Assembly: GCA_002917075.1 (NCBI GenBank)
Contig: NTMA01000046.1
Span: 231,956-295,955 of the forward strand
Reading direction: 5' to 3'
Length of the DNA stretch: 64,000 nucleotides
Source: Hawksworthiomyces lignivorus
Taxonomy: Eukaryota; Ascomycota; Sordariomycetes; Ophiostomatales; Ophiostomataceae
Shown piece by piece: positions 14,363 through 29,400 of this stretch. The position numbers and the translations under genes were made by a program. The first letter of the stretch is position 1. Each line of letters starts with the position of its first letter. The notes beneath the pieces were generated by a model, which had not been told where the DNA came from, did not search any database, and saw only the letters and a program-made list of their open reading frames with translations.

Positions 14363-17300
14363 ATGGAGATCGACCCCATTCCGGACGACATTTCACTGTT
14401 GCAGCAAGCTACTGCATCCCCTTCTCAGGCCACGCTCACTGAAGCTGAAGCGGCCGCGTCCGCACAGCAGGCCGGGGCGGCCGGGGCGGCCGGGGCCAAC
14501 CATTTGAGCTTTAGAAGGTAAGAAAATATACTCGCGCATATCTTCAGAGCCGTCGCAATACGGCAGCATCGGGCGCTGTAGGTAGCGTCGGGCTGGCTCG
14601 ACTATAGTGCTTGTGCTGCGTCTTTCCTGGTGTGCGCAAGCGCTTCATTCTAGAGGTGGCCGCACTTTGGCCTTCCTAGCATGCTCCTAGCATGAGCCTA
14701 GCAGCTCGTTTGGGGACGACTATCGCATATGCAAACGGCTGTTTTATGTGCGGCGCCACCCCGTCGCAGAAATCGTCGTTTGAGTCGCAGAAGCTCGATT
14801 CGCGATTTTGGTAGACATGAGAGGGGCTGCGCTGAGCAGGAGGAAGGTATCCACATGCAAGACGAATAACATGGCTAACATTACAACCCAAATAGACAAC
14901 GAGCTTCGAGAGCCTGCGAGGTCAGTATCTCTTCCTTTTCCCCGTCTGTGTTTCTTGTATTTCTGGCCATTCATTTTGGACTGTCCACGCCCACGTTGTC
15001 TATTTATGACGTTGGAACTCCTTGGAGTGCCCGCAGTGGTGATTTGTCGATACCCACAAATATGCCGAGGCATCGCATCTGCGATCTCATCCTACCTCAC
15101 ACTCCTCATTCCTGAACTTTTTATTCGCCCACCCCTGCACCACCACCACCTTGTGTTGTCTCCAGCATATCCGTTTGATATCTTATTGGTATTATATTGT
15201 ATGCTATAGATAATCGAATGCTAACTGTTATATAAATAGACTTGCCATGCGAGAAAGGTACGAAATTACAGCAGGGCTCTCTTTCTTCACGGAGGGAGTT
15301 TCCCCAGCAGCCTTGGGGGTTTTTCTTCTTCTTCTATATTCTGTCCTTGTCAGCCGAGGCACCCCCATACGCATGCTCGCGTCTAGCTGTCCTGGTCGTA
15401 TATAGTTGAAACTTGAGCCTTTCCCTTCCATATGCCACTCTAGTCTAGTTCCCGTTCCCTCTCCTTGCACTGCCTCGCCACCCCCCTCCTTTCTCGTGCC
15501 TCGGGAAAGTTAATGACGATGTTCTTGACACGGGCCAGTCACTTACCATGTTGTACATTTAGGTTCGGTGCGATGCCGCCAGTCTTGGCGTGCCGTGCAC
15601 CAACTGCGTGGCTTTCAATATCGAATGTCGCATCCCCACCCCCAAACGAAAGAAGGCTACCCAGCAGACAGCTTCTTCCACTGCAGCCAGCGGATCAAAA
15701 GACTCGGACAGGTACGTCCTGCTGCTGTTGTTCTCTGCATTCATGTCACTCTCTTTACAGAGCTCATCGTCTAACATTGTGTACTCTAGCGAGCGAGGGG
15801 ATGTTTCCGAAGAGAAGTCTCCTCGAGCAAGCAGTGCTGCCATGTCCACGACCTCTCAAGGAACGGCCTCAAACGCCAACTCCACCTTCTCTCGGCCTCC
15901 CGCAGTCTACCATACTGCTGAGGGCACGCCGTCCTCCGTAGTGACTGAGCTGCAGGCAAGGAAGGAAGAGCTCGACAAGAGCACGTATGTCAACCTTCTC
16001 ATGAAGCCCCGCTTTACCCGAGCCCCGATCACCGAGGCCGGCCGTGTTGCGTACCTCGGCGAGTCGTCCAATCTCACTCTCTTGGTTCACGACCAAGCTG
16101 GATCTACCGATGTCGTGCATTATCCGCTACCTGAGAACGTGCGCGGGTCGCGCGCTCGCCTGACGGAACTGGACGATGTCGAGATCGACATCTTGCACCG
16201 GCGTGGCGCATTCTTGCTGCCGCCTCGCGACCTGTGCGACGAGCTGATCGAGGCCTACTTCCGATGGGTGCATCCGATTGTGCCCGTCATTAACCGCACC
16301 CGCTTTATGCGCCAGTACCGAGACATCAACAACCCTCCCTCTCTCTTGCTGCTACAAGCCGTCCTGCTGGCAGGTTCGCGCGTGTGCAAGAATCCCAAGC
16401 TGATGGACGCCAACGGATCCACCACGCCGGCTGCTCTGACATTCTACAAGCGGGCTAAAGCCCTGTATGACGCCAACTACGAGGATGACCGCGTCACCAT
16501 TGTGCAGTCGCTCTTGCTGATGGGCTGGTACTGGGAAGGACCTGAGGACGTTACCAAGAATGTCTTCTACTGGAGTCGCGTTGCCACCATTGTGGCGCAG
16601 GGCTCTGGAATGCACCGCAGCGTTGAAGACTCGCAGCTGAGCGTTGCCGATAAGCGCCTCTGGAAGCGTATTTGGTGGACGCTTTTCACGCGCGACCGGT
16701 CTGTCGCCGTCGCGCTCGGCCGTCCCGTCCATATTAATCTCGAGGATTCCGACGTCGAGATGCTTGTCGAGGAAGATTTCAACGAAGATGAACCGGACCA
16801 GCCAAGCGAGTATAATCCAGAGCCAGTTCATGTGCAGTTTTTCATGCAGTATGTCAAGTTGTGTGAGATCATGGGCTTGGTCTTGTCTCAGCAGTACTCG
16901 GTAGCCTCCAAGGGCCGGCAGCGGAGTCCCATCGACCTGACCCATAGTGACATGGCGCTGGCCGACTGGCTGCAAAACTGCCCGCGCATCGTGTGCTGGA
17001 ATGCCCAAGGCCGCAACTTCTGGTCCGGCCTACTCTTTTCTAACTACTACACCACCCTCTGCCTACTCCATCGCGCATACATGCCACCTGGGTCCGGCTC
17101 CCATCGATTCCACGACGAGAGCATGGCTTACCCATCGCGCAATATCGCCTTCCAAGCCGCAGGACATATCACTTCCATCGTCGAGTACCTTGCAGTTTCT
17201 GAGCAGCTGCGGTATTGTCCAGCATTTATTGTCTACAGCCTCTTCTCTGCACTGATTATGCATGTGTATCAGATGCGGTCGCCTGTGCCGTCGATCCAGC

Positions 17301-18483
17301 AAGCCACTCAGGACAATCTTCGAACGTGCATGGCAGCTCTCAAGGAGGTTTCCAAGGTCTGGCTGGTTGGCAAGATGGTGTATACCCTCTTCGAGTCCAT
17401 CCTGAGCAACAAGGTCTACGAAGAACGACTCCGGAAAGCAGGCGGTCAGCGCCATCGCAAGGTACAGCAGACATTGGGACAGCTAGAGCAACACGCTGCT
17501 CAGCAGCAGCAGCAGCAGCAGCAGCAGCCTCTTCCCGACTTTTCGAAACGCAAATATGATGAAATGGCCATCGACTTCAGTGTCAACACTCCTCAGCCGC
17601 AGGAATCCTACGAGCGCTCGCGGCCACAAACACCGAGCATGGTCAACGCCAAGCTCGAATCGGGCGGACCGGCTTCGTCAATGGCCCCGCCAGCGACTAC
17701 GAGACAGCCAACTGACACGTTCATGGGCAGCACCGGCGGCCCAGGTGGTATGAACGGCTCAACATCGCGTCCCCAGACGCGACCCCATACGCCGTTCAAC
17801 CAGCCATTCTCCCTGCCGACTACCCCGCCTGATCTTTACCTCGTGACGCGGAACTCACCGATGTTGTCGCAATCTGTCTTTGAGAACTTCCAGCCAGACC
17901 AGCTGTTCCCGGACGGCACAGGATTCTCAACCATGTTCCCCACGACCATTTCGCCCGCTGTTGTCAACCAGAACGTCGATCCTACTCTGATGACTTCGGC
18001 ACAGCAGCAGCAACAGCAGCAGCAACCTAACCAGAGTCCGTTCAGCCAACACATGACCACCTCAGCGACAGGGGATGGGAGCAACACGGGTGCTATTGGC
18101 GCATCGAGCACAAGCCCGATGCAGCATTCGAGCTTGCTCTCTGCGCCTGGGCTTGGCGGCTTCCAGCAAGGCGGTCAGCAACAGACCAGCAGCGGAAACG
18201 GTGGTATGTGGCAGACCAAGTTCGATGGGCCCCTACCTGACGGCCACAGCCCGAGCGACAGCTGGAGCACGGGATCCGTACAAGGCCAGCCGGTGCCGTC
18301 GACGCTGAACGTGGAAGACTGGTACGTATTTTCGAAAGAAACGCAAGGCCGACAAATTATTGTCGTCCCAAAGAAAAATGAGTGCAGTATCTAAAAAGCT
18401 AACGATCTTGCTTCTGCAGGTTCCAATTCTTCGGCATCAATGGCGACGCCAATGGGATGAACTTGGACTTGTCCATGACATAA
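14363..18483 (+). CDS. CTF1: Zn2Cys6 transcription factor, CTF1/FarA type (fatty-acid and cutin utilisation)
   Basis: Join(14363-14517, 14896-14920, 15240-15257, 15563-15711, 15790-18321, 18420-18483), 980 residues. The family activates beta-oxidation, peroxisomal and cutinase genes on fatty acids. The binuclear cluster is C59-x2-C62-x6-C69-x8-C78-x2-C81-x6-C88 with the flanks SFRRQRASRACE and VAFNIECRIPTPKRKK, a close match to CTF1-alpha/FarA. A fungal-specific TF domain follows (about residues 200-600, including EAYFRWVHPIVPVINRTRFM and SLLLMGWYWEGPEDVTKN). The C-terminus is Gln/Pro/Ser-rich with two polyQ runs (near 17500 and 18003) and ends DWFQFFGINGDANG-type. Exons 2 and 3 are only 25 and 18 nt, yet phases fit exactly and CTAAC precedes the exon-3 acceptor. 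Intron 4 (78 nt) is open in frame. Alpha versus beta paralogue is not certain. Confidence 0.92.
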
Positions 18484-19158
18484 AAGCTCAGACCATATAT
18501 GTAAGGAGTCCGTTGGATTTCACTTCGTCTTCCGTATCATGTCAAAATAGTGCCCGCAGTCTCTAGGTCGCTTTTATTTTGTCGTGGTAGAGGTTTGTAA
18601 GAATAGCTTTGGATATTTTTTTACTATTTCGCCTTTTCATAATAGCGGGACAGGCGTTTCCATTCAAGATGTCCTATTTTGGGGGCATATGAGATAATGT
18701 CGGGTATGAGAGATGGACCAAAAAGGAGTATATAATTACTGACAGTCTACTGAAACGTTGAGTAGCTTAAATATGGCATGTTTTTCATTTTTTCTAAAAA
18801 CCAAAATAAGATACGTTATTGTTCCACTTCGTTTCCTGTCCCCGTTCTTCGTTCCTGTAACTCGACGTCTGAGAATCACATCTATGCCTTTCAGAATGCG
18901 GAAGCGAATAAGATAAGGAATGGGGTGGGGGGGTATATTGTATTCATTAGATATTGTATAAGATGTGTCGGGTTTCGTTTGAAAGTGCATATGCTGAGAT
19001 ATCTTGTATGTGTATGTGGTATGATTGCGAGCTGAAAATTGAGGAAGCCAAAAAAAAAAGGGAGGCAGAGAGCTTAAATAGGCCCAGCTGAGAAAAAGGA
19101 AACCCCATGATATGCAAAACAAATAACCAAAGACGCACGTCTCCGTCTCTTCTCCCGA
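18484..19158. other. Convergent 3' region CTF1 / AVL9
   Basis: 675 bp between two stop codons, AT-rich. It should hold both polyadenylation regions. No coding signal. Confidence 0.75.
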
Positions 19159-22113
19159 TCATGGCAGAAGCATCACCTTGGACCCCTTAGGGGCCGGCGT
19201 CGACACTTCTGGCTGCAGTGGCACCTCGTTCACGAGCGTCGGCCGCCGCTTCAGGAGCTCCGCTGGCGGGCCACCGTCCTCGTCTTCGTCGTCAGCTTCC
19301 ACGGCAGCGGCAGGCGCGACAGCTGGTTGTAGCTGTGGCTGCGGCTCGGGCGGCGGCGGCAGCGGCAGTGGTTGCTCTTGCTGCTGCTTCTCTTCCTCCT
19401 CCTTCTGCGGTGGCAATGGCGGGACCGGTCGCTCCTCATCGAGATTCCGGATGATCATCTGCGGCGGAAAGCCTTGCTGCTGCTGCTGCTGACCCACAGA
19501 CGAGATGCTGCTCGGGGTCGGCAGAGGCCCTGCCGACGTCAAAGGCGTCGCTGGCAGGCCTTTCTCGCTGCTGCTTGCTCCGTTGCCGTCGGTAGTGCTG
19601 CCCGTCGTCATGAACGACGAGACGGACATGCGCAGCGCGCGCTCCGATGACGCGTCCGACGTCGTGCTGCTCATGGTGTTGCGGTTAACCCGGCGACCAC
19701 TGCCGAGCAGGCTCCAGCTGCTGCTGCCGCCCATTGTGTTCCCAGCTGTGCTGCCGCCGTTGACCGTGCTGCCGCCGCCGCTGCTGCCGCTGCCGTTGCT
19801 GGCGACGCTGCCGGTCCCGGACAGCCGGCCCCAGCCGGTAGCCTTGCGCTTCTCGCCGGCCCAAGTGGCCCAGCTACTCATGTACGCCGTGGCACGCACG
19901 CCGACGGACTGAACGGTCTGCTGGGCCTTGGTTAAATCGACGTTGCTAAAAGTGGAGCCGCCGCGCTCGTGATGACCATGCGCCCCCACGCCGTTGGTGT
20001 CTCCGTCGATCGCATGGGCTGCGGCGCTGCCGTTGCCGTTGAGGTGGGCTTTTTCGGCGAGGTGCTGCTGGCGCGCCTCCTCGGCCTTGCGGCGCTGTGC
20101 CTCGCGCAGCGCCTCCATGTCCGCGTAGAACTTGTTGAACAGGGTGGACGCCTTCTCGCGGCCGGCAGCGATGTTGCGGCCCAGCACCTCGCGGCCCTGG
20201 GCGAAGCGCTCGTCCAGGTGCAGGTCCTGGACCTGCTGGGCAATGCGGCGCTGGACGTCGTCGATAGACAGGCCGCCGGCGCAGGGATGCTTGGGCTCGA
20301 TGAACTCGAAGAGGTGCGAGTCCGTGTTGACATTCCAGAGCTTGTAGTTCTCGGTGCGGGACCAGGCGTCGACAAACTCTGTCCCAAAGTCGATCGACGG
20401 GTCGTATTCAATGTGCGGCAGCGGTGGAACGGGCGTGCGTCCCGTGCGGCTATTGACGGTGGTGGTGTAGTTGTGGTACTTGACGGACGAGATGAGCGAC
20501 AGCAGGTACTCCTCAAACTGTAGACGGATGAACTCCTCGCTCCCCACGTAGCCCATCGTCTTGGGCCGGCCCGGGTTGGACTCGTCCCACGTGTCGTTGA
20601 CCTCTTGGGTGATGAAGTCGATCCAGCGACGGTCGGACGCAGACAGTTGGAGAGCAGCGCGTAGGGACGCGGAGGTGATGTTGACGGTCTTCTCGTCGAG
20701 GTTAATGAGGATGTCGCTGTAGCGGTCGCGCTGCTGCAGCAACAGCGAATTGGTGCTACCGACAATATACGACTTGGTGCCGAAGTCGGCCAGGATGTCA
20801 AGCTGTTGCAAGGGTGTATACGGGCCGAACAGGCTTCCCTATAGACAATGCGTGAGGCGACATGTTAGCAAGAAACTCGGGCACAATACGTAGTCCGATC
20901 CAGACCTGGCGGGTACAGGAATGCTTGCCTTGCCAAAGATCTGCAGCGGCAGGCCCATGTAGGTGAGGAGAGAGCTGCGGTCGCTGGTGCGGAGGCTAGT
21001 GGGCTTTCTGAGGTTCTTGGAGTAGCTGTCGAGCTCGGGGCCGGCGCAGTCTTGCAGGTTGCGCAGCAGGCCGGGGATCAGGGAGACGAGGGAGAACTGC
21101 ATCATGCAGAGGCGTTCGCAGCGGGAGCCGAAAAAGAGCATCTATACCAGCTAGAGTTAGAGAAGGCAGCCGAATAAAAAAAAAAAAAGAAAAAAAAAAA
21201 ACTAAATTAGAGGACATGCCTTGGGCTGCAGCAGACAGCACTTGAGCAGGACCAGCGTCTGCCACCGAAACTCGTGGACCAGCTCCCGCAGGCTCATGCC
21301 CAAGTACTGGTCGCGGTCTTCCTCATCGCCGACTGCCGCCGGCGCCGAGAACCGGCCGCCACCGCCGAGGGCGCCGCGGGCTTTGTCCTCGGCCAGGGCC
21401 TCCTGGAAGCGGCGCAGAATGTCGACGTCGGTGAACTCGCGCTGGTCGAACCAGGCCTTGGTGACGATGCTCAGGCGCTCGCGCAGCATGCCAAAGTACT
21501 GGGGGCTGTCGGCGATGACGACGACGGCCTTTTGGACGGTGGAGCGGGTGACGTCGGAGGGCCGGTTGCGCAGCTGGGCGGCGTCAATCTGGCGCGTGCA
21601 GGAGATGCCGAAGAGGGAGGTAGCGGTGGGCGGCGTGGGCACGGCGGACGACGGCGTGACGCTCGGTGGCTTCTGGCCGGCAGCGGCGTCTGCGTCGGTG
21701 GGCGGGCTCTCGACGGGCTTCAGCAGGGTGAAGTAGGAGAAGTCCTCAGTGGAGGCGTGGGCGCCGTCGCTCAGGGCCATGAACGGCAGCAGGGGCCAGT
21801 CGTACTGGATGGCTGGGTCGTCGGCGCCCGGCGGCACGCCGAACCACATCTCGACCTCGGGCCCGCGGGCGTGGTGGAAGTCGACGACGCAGAGCAGGGG
21901 CGCGAAGCCAGGCGCGGCCGAGGCGGGCGACCGCGGCACGGCAGAGGTCAGGGGGGTCGTGAGAGACAGGGACGCCGCGCTGCTCGCCGTAGCAGACGTG
22001 TCGATGGGTGCAATTACTGGCTGAGTGCCGCTTCCTGCGGCAGCTGCAGCTGCAGCAGCAGCGCCGTCATCGCCTGCTGCTGACGAGGGTATTGGCGTCG
22101 CTATTGTGTCCAT
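19159..22113 (-). CDS. AVL9: AVL9 late secretory pathway protein
   Basis: Complement of join(19159-20838, 20929-21141, 21220-22113), 928 residues. Avl9 acts in exocytic transport from the Golgi in yeast and is related to DENN-type proteins. Conserved blocks are CVVDFHHARGPEVEMWFG, WPLLPFMALSDGAH, LFGISCTRQI, FSLVSLIPGLLRNLQDC, GSLFGPYTPLQQLDIL and FGTKSYIVGSTNSLLLQQ. The C-terminal ~300 residues are low complexity (Ser/Gly, Pro, Gln). Both introns use GC donors (AAG|GCATGT and AAG|GCAAGC) with normal AG acceptors and CTAAC branch sites, and both fall at phase 0 between conserved residues. The reading frame upstream of 22113 has no ATG, only TTG at 22182, so 22113 is taken as the start. An alternative GT donor 12 nt into intron 2 would insert four residues. 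Confidence 0.88.
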
Positions 22114-24711
22114 TTTTGGCCTTTTCTCGTCCGTGTGTCCCTCGACCTCGTCCTCGTCCTTCCGTCCTTTCTCGGCGTCCAACTTCTCTCTTTGCTTTTC
22201 TTCACCGCCTTAAAGGAGGCGGAACTAGCACTATAGTCCTCTGTTTCCAATTCCCAGTCTCTTCAAGCGAGTCCTTATGTTGCGTTGGTCGGTCAAGCTC
22301 AGCGTCAATTCCAAAGAGGAAATTCGAGAGAGATAAGTCCAGACGGATAGCGGATGGGAGCGGCAGGGCAAAATGGAGGACGGGAGTTAATTCGGTATCG
22401 TGGGCATCAGGAGAAACGCGTTTTGGAAATCGTAAGAGGTAAAATAATGAAAAAAAAAGGTGGAGAGAAAGAAAAGGGCGATGAAAGAGACGGGGGGGAC
22501 TTGTAATGAGAAAGGATCCCTCCCTCAATCCGAAAATGCTCACGAAATGATCTTTTAAAAATTAAACAGAAAAAAAAAATGCAAATACAATAAAAATAAA
22601 TATGAAATAAAAAATAAAAATAAAATTAGAAAAGAACGTAGGAAATCGTCGACTACGAGGGAAGGAAGGATGGTGGATGGTAGTCGTTCGTCACTCCCTC
22701 CTTACAATTTTTTGCAGCTTCATTCGCTAAGCTGCTCTTGCTTCTTTGGTGCTTCTTCTTTCCGCTGCTGCTGCTGCTTCCCTACTTCATAGGTATAACT
22801 AATAATAACAAAATACTTCTTCTGTATGAACGAATATATGCATCGTAAGTGTATGCATATATTGTATGCATTAGGGGAAAAGCAGGAATTGGCTTATTAC
22901 GGTGTAACTACCACATATTACACACAATTCTGCATCAAGCACTCCGTACCCTCCCTCGGTCTCTTCTCCCTCCTATGCTTAGCTCTCAAATGATGCAGAG
23001 TGGCACACGCTAGCAGCTGGGCACACCGCACTTAGCGTCGATGCGACAGTGTTTTTCTGTGCGCCACGAAATGCCATTACAAGACGCTACAGAAAGAGGT
23101 CTGTTCTCGCCAGCGATCCGTTTGGCTGAGCAGAAGAGGCGGAGGAACTAAGATGCTACGGGCGATGCGAGAGACGAACTCGACCAAAAAAAAAAAAAAA
23201 AAAAAAAACCTTAATGTGAAGAAAAGGCCACATAGTTCCATATTTCTTGCGACAAAAAGGGAAAGGAGAAAGGAGAGAGAATGAGGCAAAAGACAAAACG
23301 AAAAGGCACGAGGGGCTTCCGGCGTCGGATCGGCACATCCGTTTGGTAGGAAAACGGAAGAAGAAAGATCAAATGAGACGAGGAAAACAGACAAGAGAAA
23401 TAAATGGGTGACAGAATTTATTTAGCAAAAAGAACGAGGAACAAAACGGAATGGGGGGGGGGGGGGGGGGTGATGGTCAAGGTTAAAGATCAGATGAAGA
23501 TCCCTGATCAAAAAGCCAAACGAAGAGCTCGACAAAGAGAGAGGCAATTAAGGGCTTTCTTTACACGGCAGCGTGGGCTGCGAAGGTGGCAGCGAGAGGG
23601 CGACCAGAGAACAAACAGACAACCATTTACCAATAGAGGGGATAAGCAGAGATAAGAATTGGGGGAGACGAAGCGGAAAAAAGGCCATGTCGATCCCGTC
23701 CAACTGGTCGGAATGTTCAATGCACGGGCTGACAGAGAAGAAAGTTAAGAGAGCAAGAGAACGCTGCTTGTCTTGTCAGACTGTGAGAGGGAAAATGTGG
23801 AAAGCATTGTAGAATAGAGCAACGAGATAAAAAAAGATACGAGAAACTCCCCATGAGCCAATTTTCTCATCTCTGCAAAATTGTCTCCAGCCGTACGCAA
23901 AGGGCCTTGTGTAGTCCGCGCTCCCTCCGTATTTACATTGATTGTCTTGCACCTGCAGCGATACTAAAAAGTGCCAGCGTGTCTTGCATGTAAGAAACGA
24001 CCCCCTTCTTCCCTCCCCGTCCTGCATGGTCGTCTCGGGCGATTGAGTCGGCTGAGGCAGGTAGTAGAAAAAGATAGAGACGATCTTGGCTCATCAGGTA
24101 TCCTGCAGGCATCTCAAAGGGGTGTCGCAAACGGCACTCTCACATGAAGGCATCTTTGTACTCTGTAAATTTGATCTATGCCAGCCTGGTATCATCGATG
24201 CCTCTCTCCAATGGCTGACCCCATGTGACAGACGGCAGCGCCGCAGGGAAACAGACGATACAATAAGACAACAAAAGGAACGTAGGAGGGCGTATGAAAT
24301 AGACCTGACAAGAACACCAAAATTGCCAAACTACACGCCAGATTCCGCCACGCCAAAGTCAAACGACATGAATGATTCAGGATAATGAAACACAACCAAA
24401 TAAAAAATAAAAGCAAGAATATACTCTCTAAGTCTTTCTTGCATCAACCTTGGTTTTCCTCGACTCTGGTCCTTTGTATTGCCTTTCTTTTTCCCTCTTC
24501 CGTCCTTAGCTCTCGTATTCATTGACCCGTGTGCCTTTTTCTTCTTCTTTTGTTTCCCTCGTCTTTTTCAGTCCCCTGCTACGCCCTAAAGCAAGCCAGG
24601 CCCTCGACGAAAGTCTACCTGTTCAGAACAATCGTCGAGGCCCTGTAATCTCCAGAGACACCGAGAAACCATCACACATGTGATCGTAGAAACATATGCG
24701 GTGTAGATGCT
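22114..24711. other. Intergenic region AVL9 promoter / HOG1 3' side
   Basis: 2.6 kb upstream of AVL9 and downstream of HOG1 (both minus strand). It contains a poly(A) run at 23186-23208, a poly(G) run at 23453-23470, A/T-rich repeats near 22560-22630 and an ACTCCGTA near 22941. No gene recognised. Confidence 0.7.
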
Positions 24712-26489
<1,778 letters not shown>

Positions 26490-29400
26490 GATTATGGGTG
26501 TCCGGGTGTGGAGGTGGGGGGAGAACAATTCTTTTTGCTAGGCGCCACAGTAGTTGTTGCACGATGTTGAATATCGAGGCGAAAAAGAGGGCAGATCTTC
26601 TCAAGCGAAGAGAGGAGCAAGAGGCGATGGGAACTTTTTCTGCCCGAGGTAGGAGAAAGCAGAGGATGAGCGGGAGCCGGGGACAGGGCAAAACGAGTGA
26701 GCTTTCAAAAACAGCAAAAGGTCGAAAATACGGGAGAAGCGGCCAGAGATCTTCGATCGCAAGGAAGTCGGGCGCTCAAGCCTTGGTGTTCGAACGAGCA
26801 GTTCTCGAGCAGTTCTCGGAGAATGGACAGAGATTCGGCAGAGCACTCGACCTGTTGCTACGGTTGCAGGCGCAGTGGTTCTCCGTGCAGTGAGAGGCTT
26901 GCGCGGTTTGCCTTTCAACAATTGCGACCAGCGGCTTTGACTGATCGAAGAGAAAAAACGTTTTGAAGATTAGATTTGCCTTCCGCTCGCTTTGTGGCGA
27001 CTTGAGCAGATCGATTGCCGTGGCTGGCTCCCTCTTTTCTCTTGTTGCGCCGTCTGTCTTTGAACGTTCCGGACCTCTGGTTGCAACTTTTATGAGGAAA
27101 AAGGTGGGGGAGTGGCGAAAGAAAAGGAGAGGAGCACAGCAGAACGTTTCTTTTCCTAAATGTCTGAGGCAGAGCTCTTTGCCGTTTGCAGACTCGTCGT
27201 CTCGGCAGGGTTGCCCCACGCTGCTCTGCTTAGTCGGCGAGCGAAATAGGCTGCTGCTAGGAGGGGAAAGTCTGCTGCGCGACCCAGTCTGTTGTAGTAG
27301 TTCGAGGGAGACGAGAAGATGGGAAATCAGAGAGCAGAGGAAACGGGGATGGTCTTTTGCTTTTAGGGACGACACAAATAAGACAATGGAAGAGTAGGTG
27401 CCACAGTCGAAGAGCCACAAAAAGCTGCAGATTGAAAAGTACTTGGATAAGACTTAGAAAATGTAGGTTGGCAGAAAGCAAGAGAGAGAGAGAGAGAGAT
27501 CGAGATCCAGCGCCAGAACCAAAAGAAGCGAGATGGTATTAGAGTGCCTGCTTAAGACTGCGATTTGCCCAGCTCCATTTCCTGCGTGTCTTGAGCTTCT
27601 TCCCGTGTCTGCCTCTTCCAGCTAACCAGGCCGCGGGCCACCAGGCTTGTGACTGAGAGCCCAGAAGCCCACAGAATGACAGAAAAGAAGGGAAGCAAAG
27701 AGCGAAGTGGGGATCTAGGACATTAGTCCATTGACCGCGGGCTAGGGGGGGAAGCAAGGAAGCAGCATAGTAATAACGATGGTTATTACGGGACATAGGG
27801 TACGCTCATCTCAACAGTCGGCGAGGGCAGCAGCCGTACTTTTGCAAGGGACGTGGAAAACCCGATATGCAAGTGTCTTCTTTGATTAAAGCTATGAGCT
27901 TAATGCTTGTCATATTGGCCAGCCGCGAAGCCTTCTCGAATTGATTTTTTGATAGATTTCTCCCTTGGATTATGTACGGCTTGAGCAGCGTAATATTTCA
28001 CAGACCATGTCTTTCGTCAGAACCTCGCGCCCTTCCTTTTCTGCTGGCTTAGAAGCAGTTCTCCGTTATTCTGCCACCCAGATTATATTTCTCCCAATGG
28101 CTCGCTTGGTAGGCTCACTCGTTCTCGGATGCGAGCTGTGGAACAACCCGAAATGGCAATTTCTGCACGGCGAGCAGGGACCAAACCCATGGCCCCCCGA
28201 ATTGACCTAGGCAGATTGAAGGGAAAGGAAAAAGGAGAAGGACACAAAGGAGCAGTTCCTCCGGATCACGTTTATCGTGAAACTGACGAGACCTGAGGAA
28301 AAGACCATGGGGAAAACGCCTCTTTTCCATCTTTTCCATCCTTTTCCTCCCTTTTAGTCCCCCCCTCACTTCTTTCTCGTTGGCAGGATATTACCCACCT
28401 ATCACTCCCCCGCCACCACCAGTCAGAAAAAGGGAAAGAGAGCACCAACGCTTGCTGCAAAGCGTACGCCGTCACACGCAATGACGTCAGTGACTGCGCC
28501 AGCAGACAACCAAAAGAACGGGAATGCTGCCAGAGCTGCCTTTTCACTCACACACGCTCACGGACGCTCACGCAAACACAGACAAACTTTAATACACTTC
28601 GCCCTTTTCTCTCCCGCCCTCGAGTTAAGCGCATCGGCATCATGTCTCTTATACGACGTAGGTTTCTTTCACATCTTGCATTTGCATCCTCAATTCTTCT
28701 AGGCAGCCTTCTTTTCAAGTGTTCCCCTCCTCTAGTCGCTTTCTTCTCACCGCCGCGACTATGATATTCGTTCTCTTCTGCGGTGGAATGATGGTTCACT
28801 GTTTCCCCCCACTATTTTGAGTCCACAGCACTTCACCAAGCACCCTTTTACTGCCTCTGGCTAGATTGGGCTTGATCAGACCAGAGGCTTTAACGACTAC
28901 TTTTTTTTATTTTTTATTTTTATTTTTAGCTATGCTTGCATAGTTGCACTTCACAGCCCCCCAAAAATGTGACAGGAACCTTATGGAGCCCCGTCACCTT
29001 TCCTGATTTTCTCTATTCATCCAAAACGGCGGTTCCTGACAAGCGGCAAAAACAAACTGCAGCTGCAGAGAGCATCCGGATCTCATGATGCTTACGAGTA
29101 GACTTCCGTTAGTATGTGCATTTTTCTTGCTCTTTTTTTTTTAATTATTTTATTTTTATTTTCTCGCCGAGAGAGTGCAGAATACGCACGCAGACGAGAT
29201 ATATCCCGCCCCTACTACTAAGTGCCTTCTTTCGTAGTCCGTTGGTTGAGGCTAAGGTAGAAAGCGCCACGCCCAGGTAGACCCCTCCTACATTTCTGAA
29301 TTATGCACAATGACATCATCAAGGGTTTTGCGCAATTGAGACAAAAGACGAAAACGAAGCAGTGCGGATTCTCGTATGATGGAATGCCCAAAAGGGCTCA

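Noticed and set aside
12309..15359. Three CCGAGG/CCTCGG motifs near and inside CTF1, possible FarA-type autoregulatory sites
   Set aside because: At 12309, 15065 and 15354 they are no more frequent than expected by chance for a hexamer over 3 kb, and two lie in introns.
15590..15592. Start of CTF1 at 15590
   Set aside because: This would remove the first three cysteines of the zinc cluster, which upstream exons supply in phase.
22180..22182. AVL9 start 69 nt further upstream
   Set aside because: The codon there is TTG. The first ATG in the frame is at 22113.
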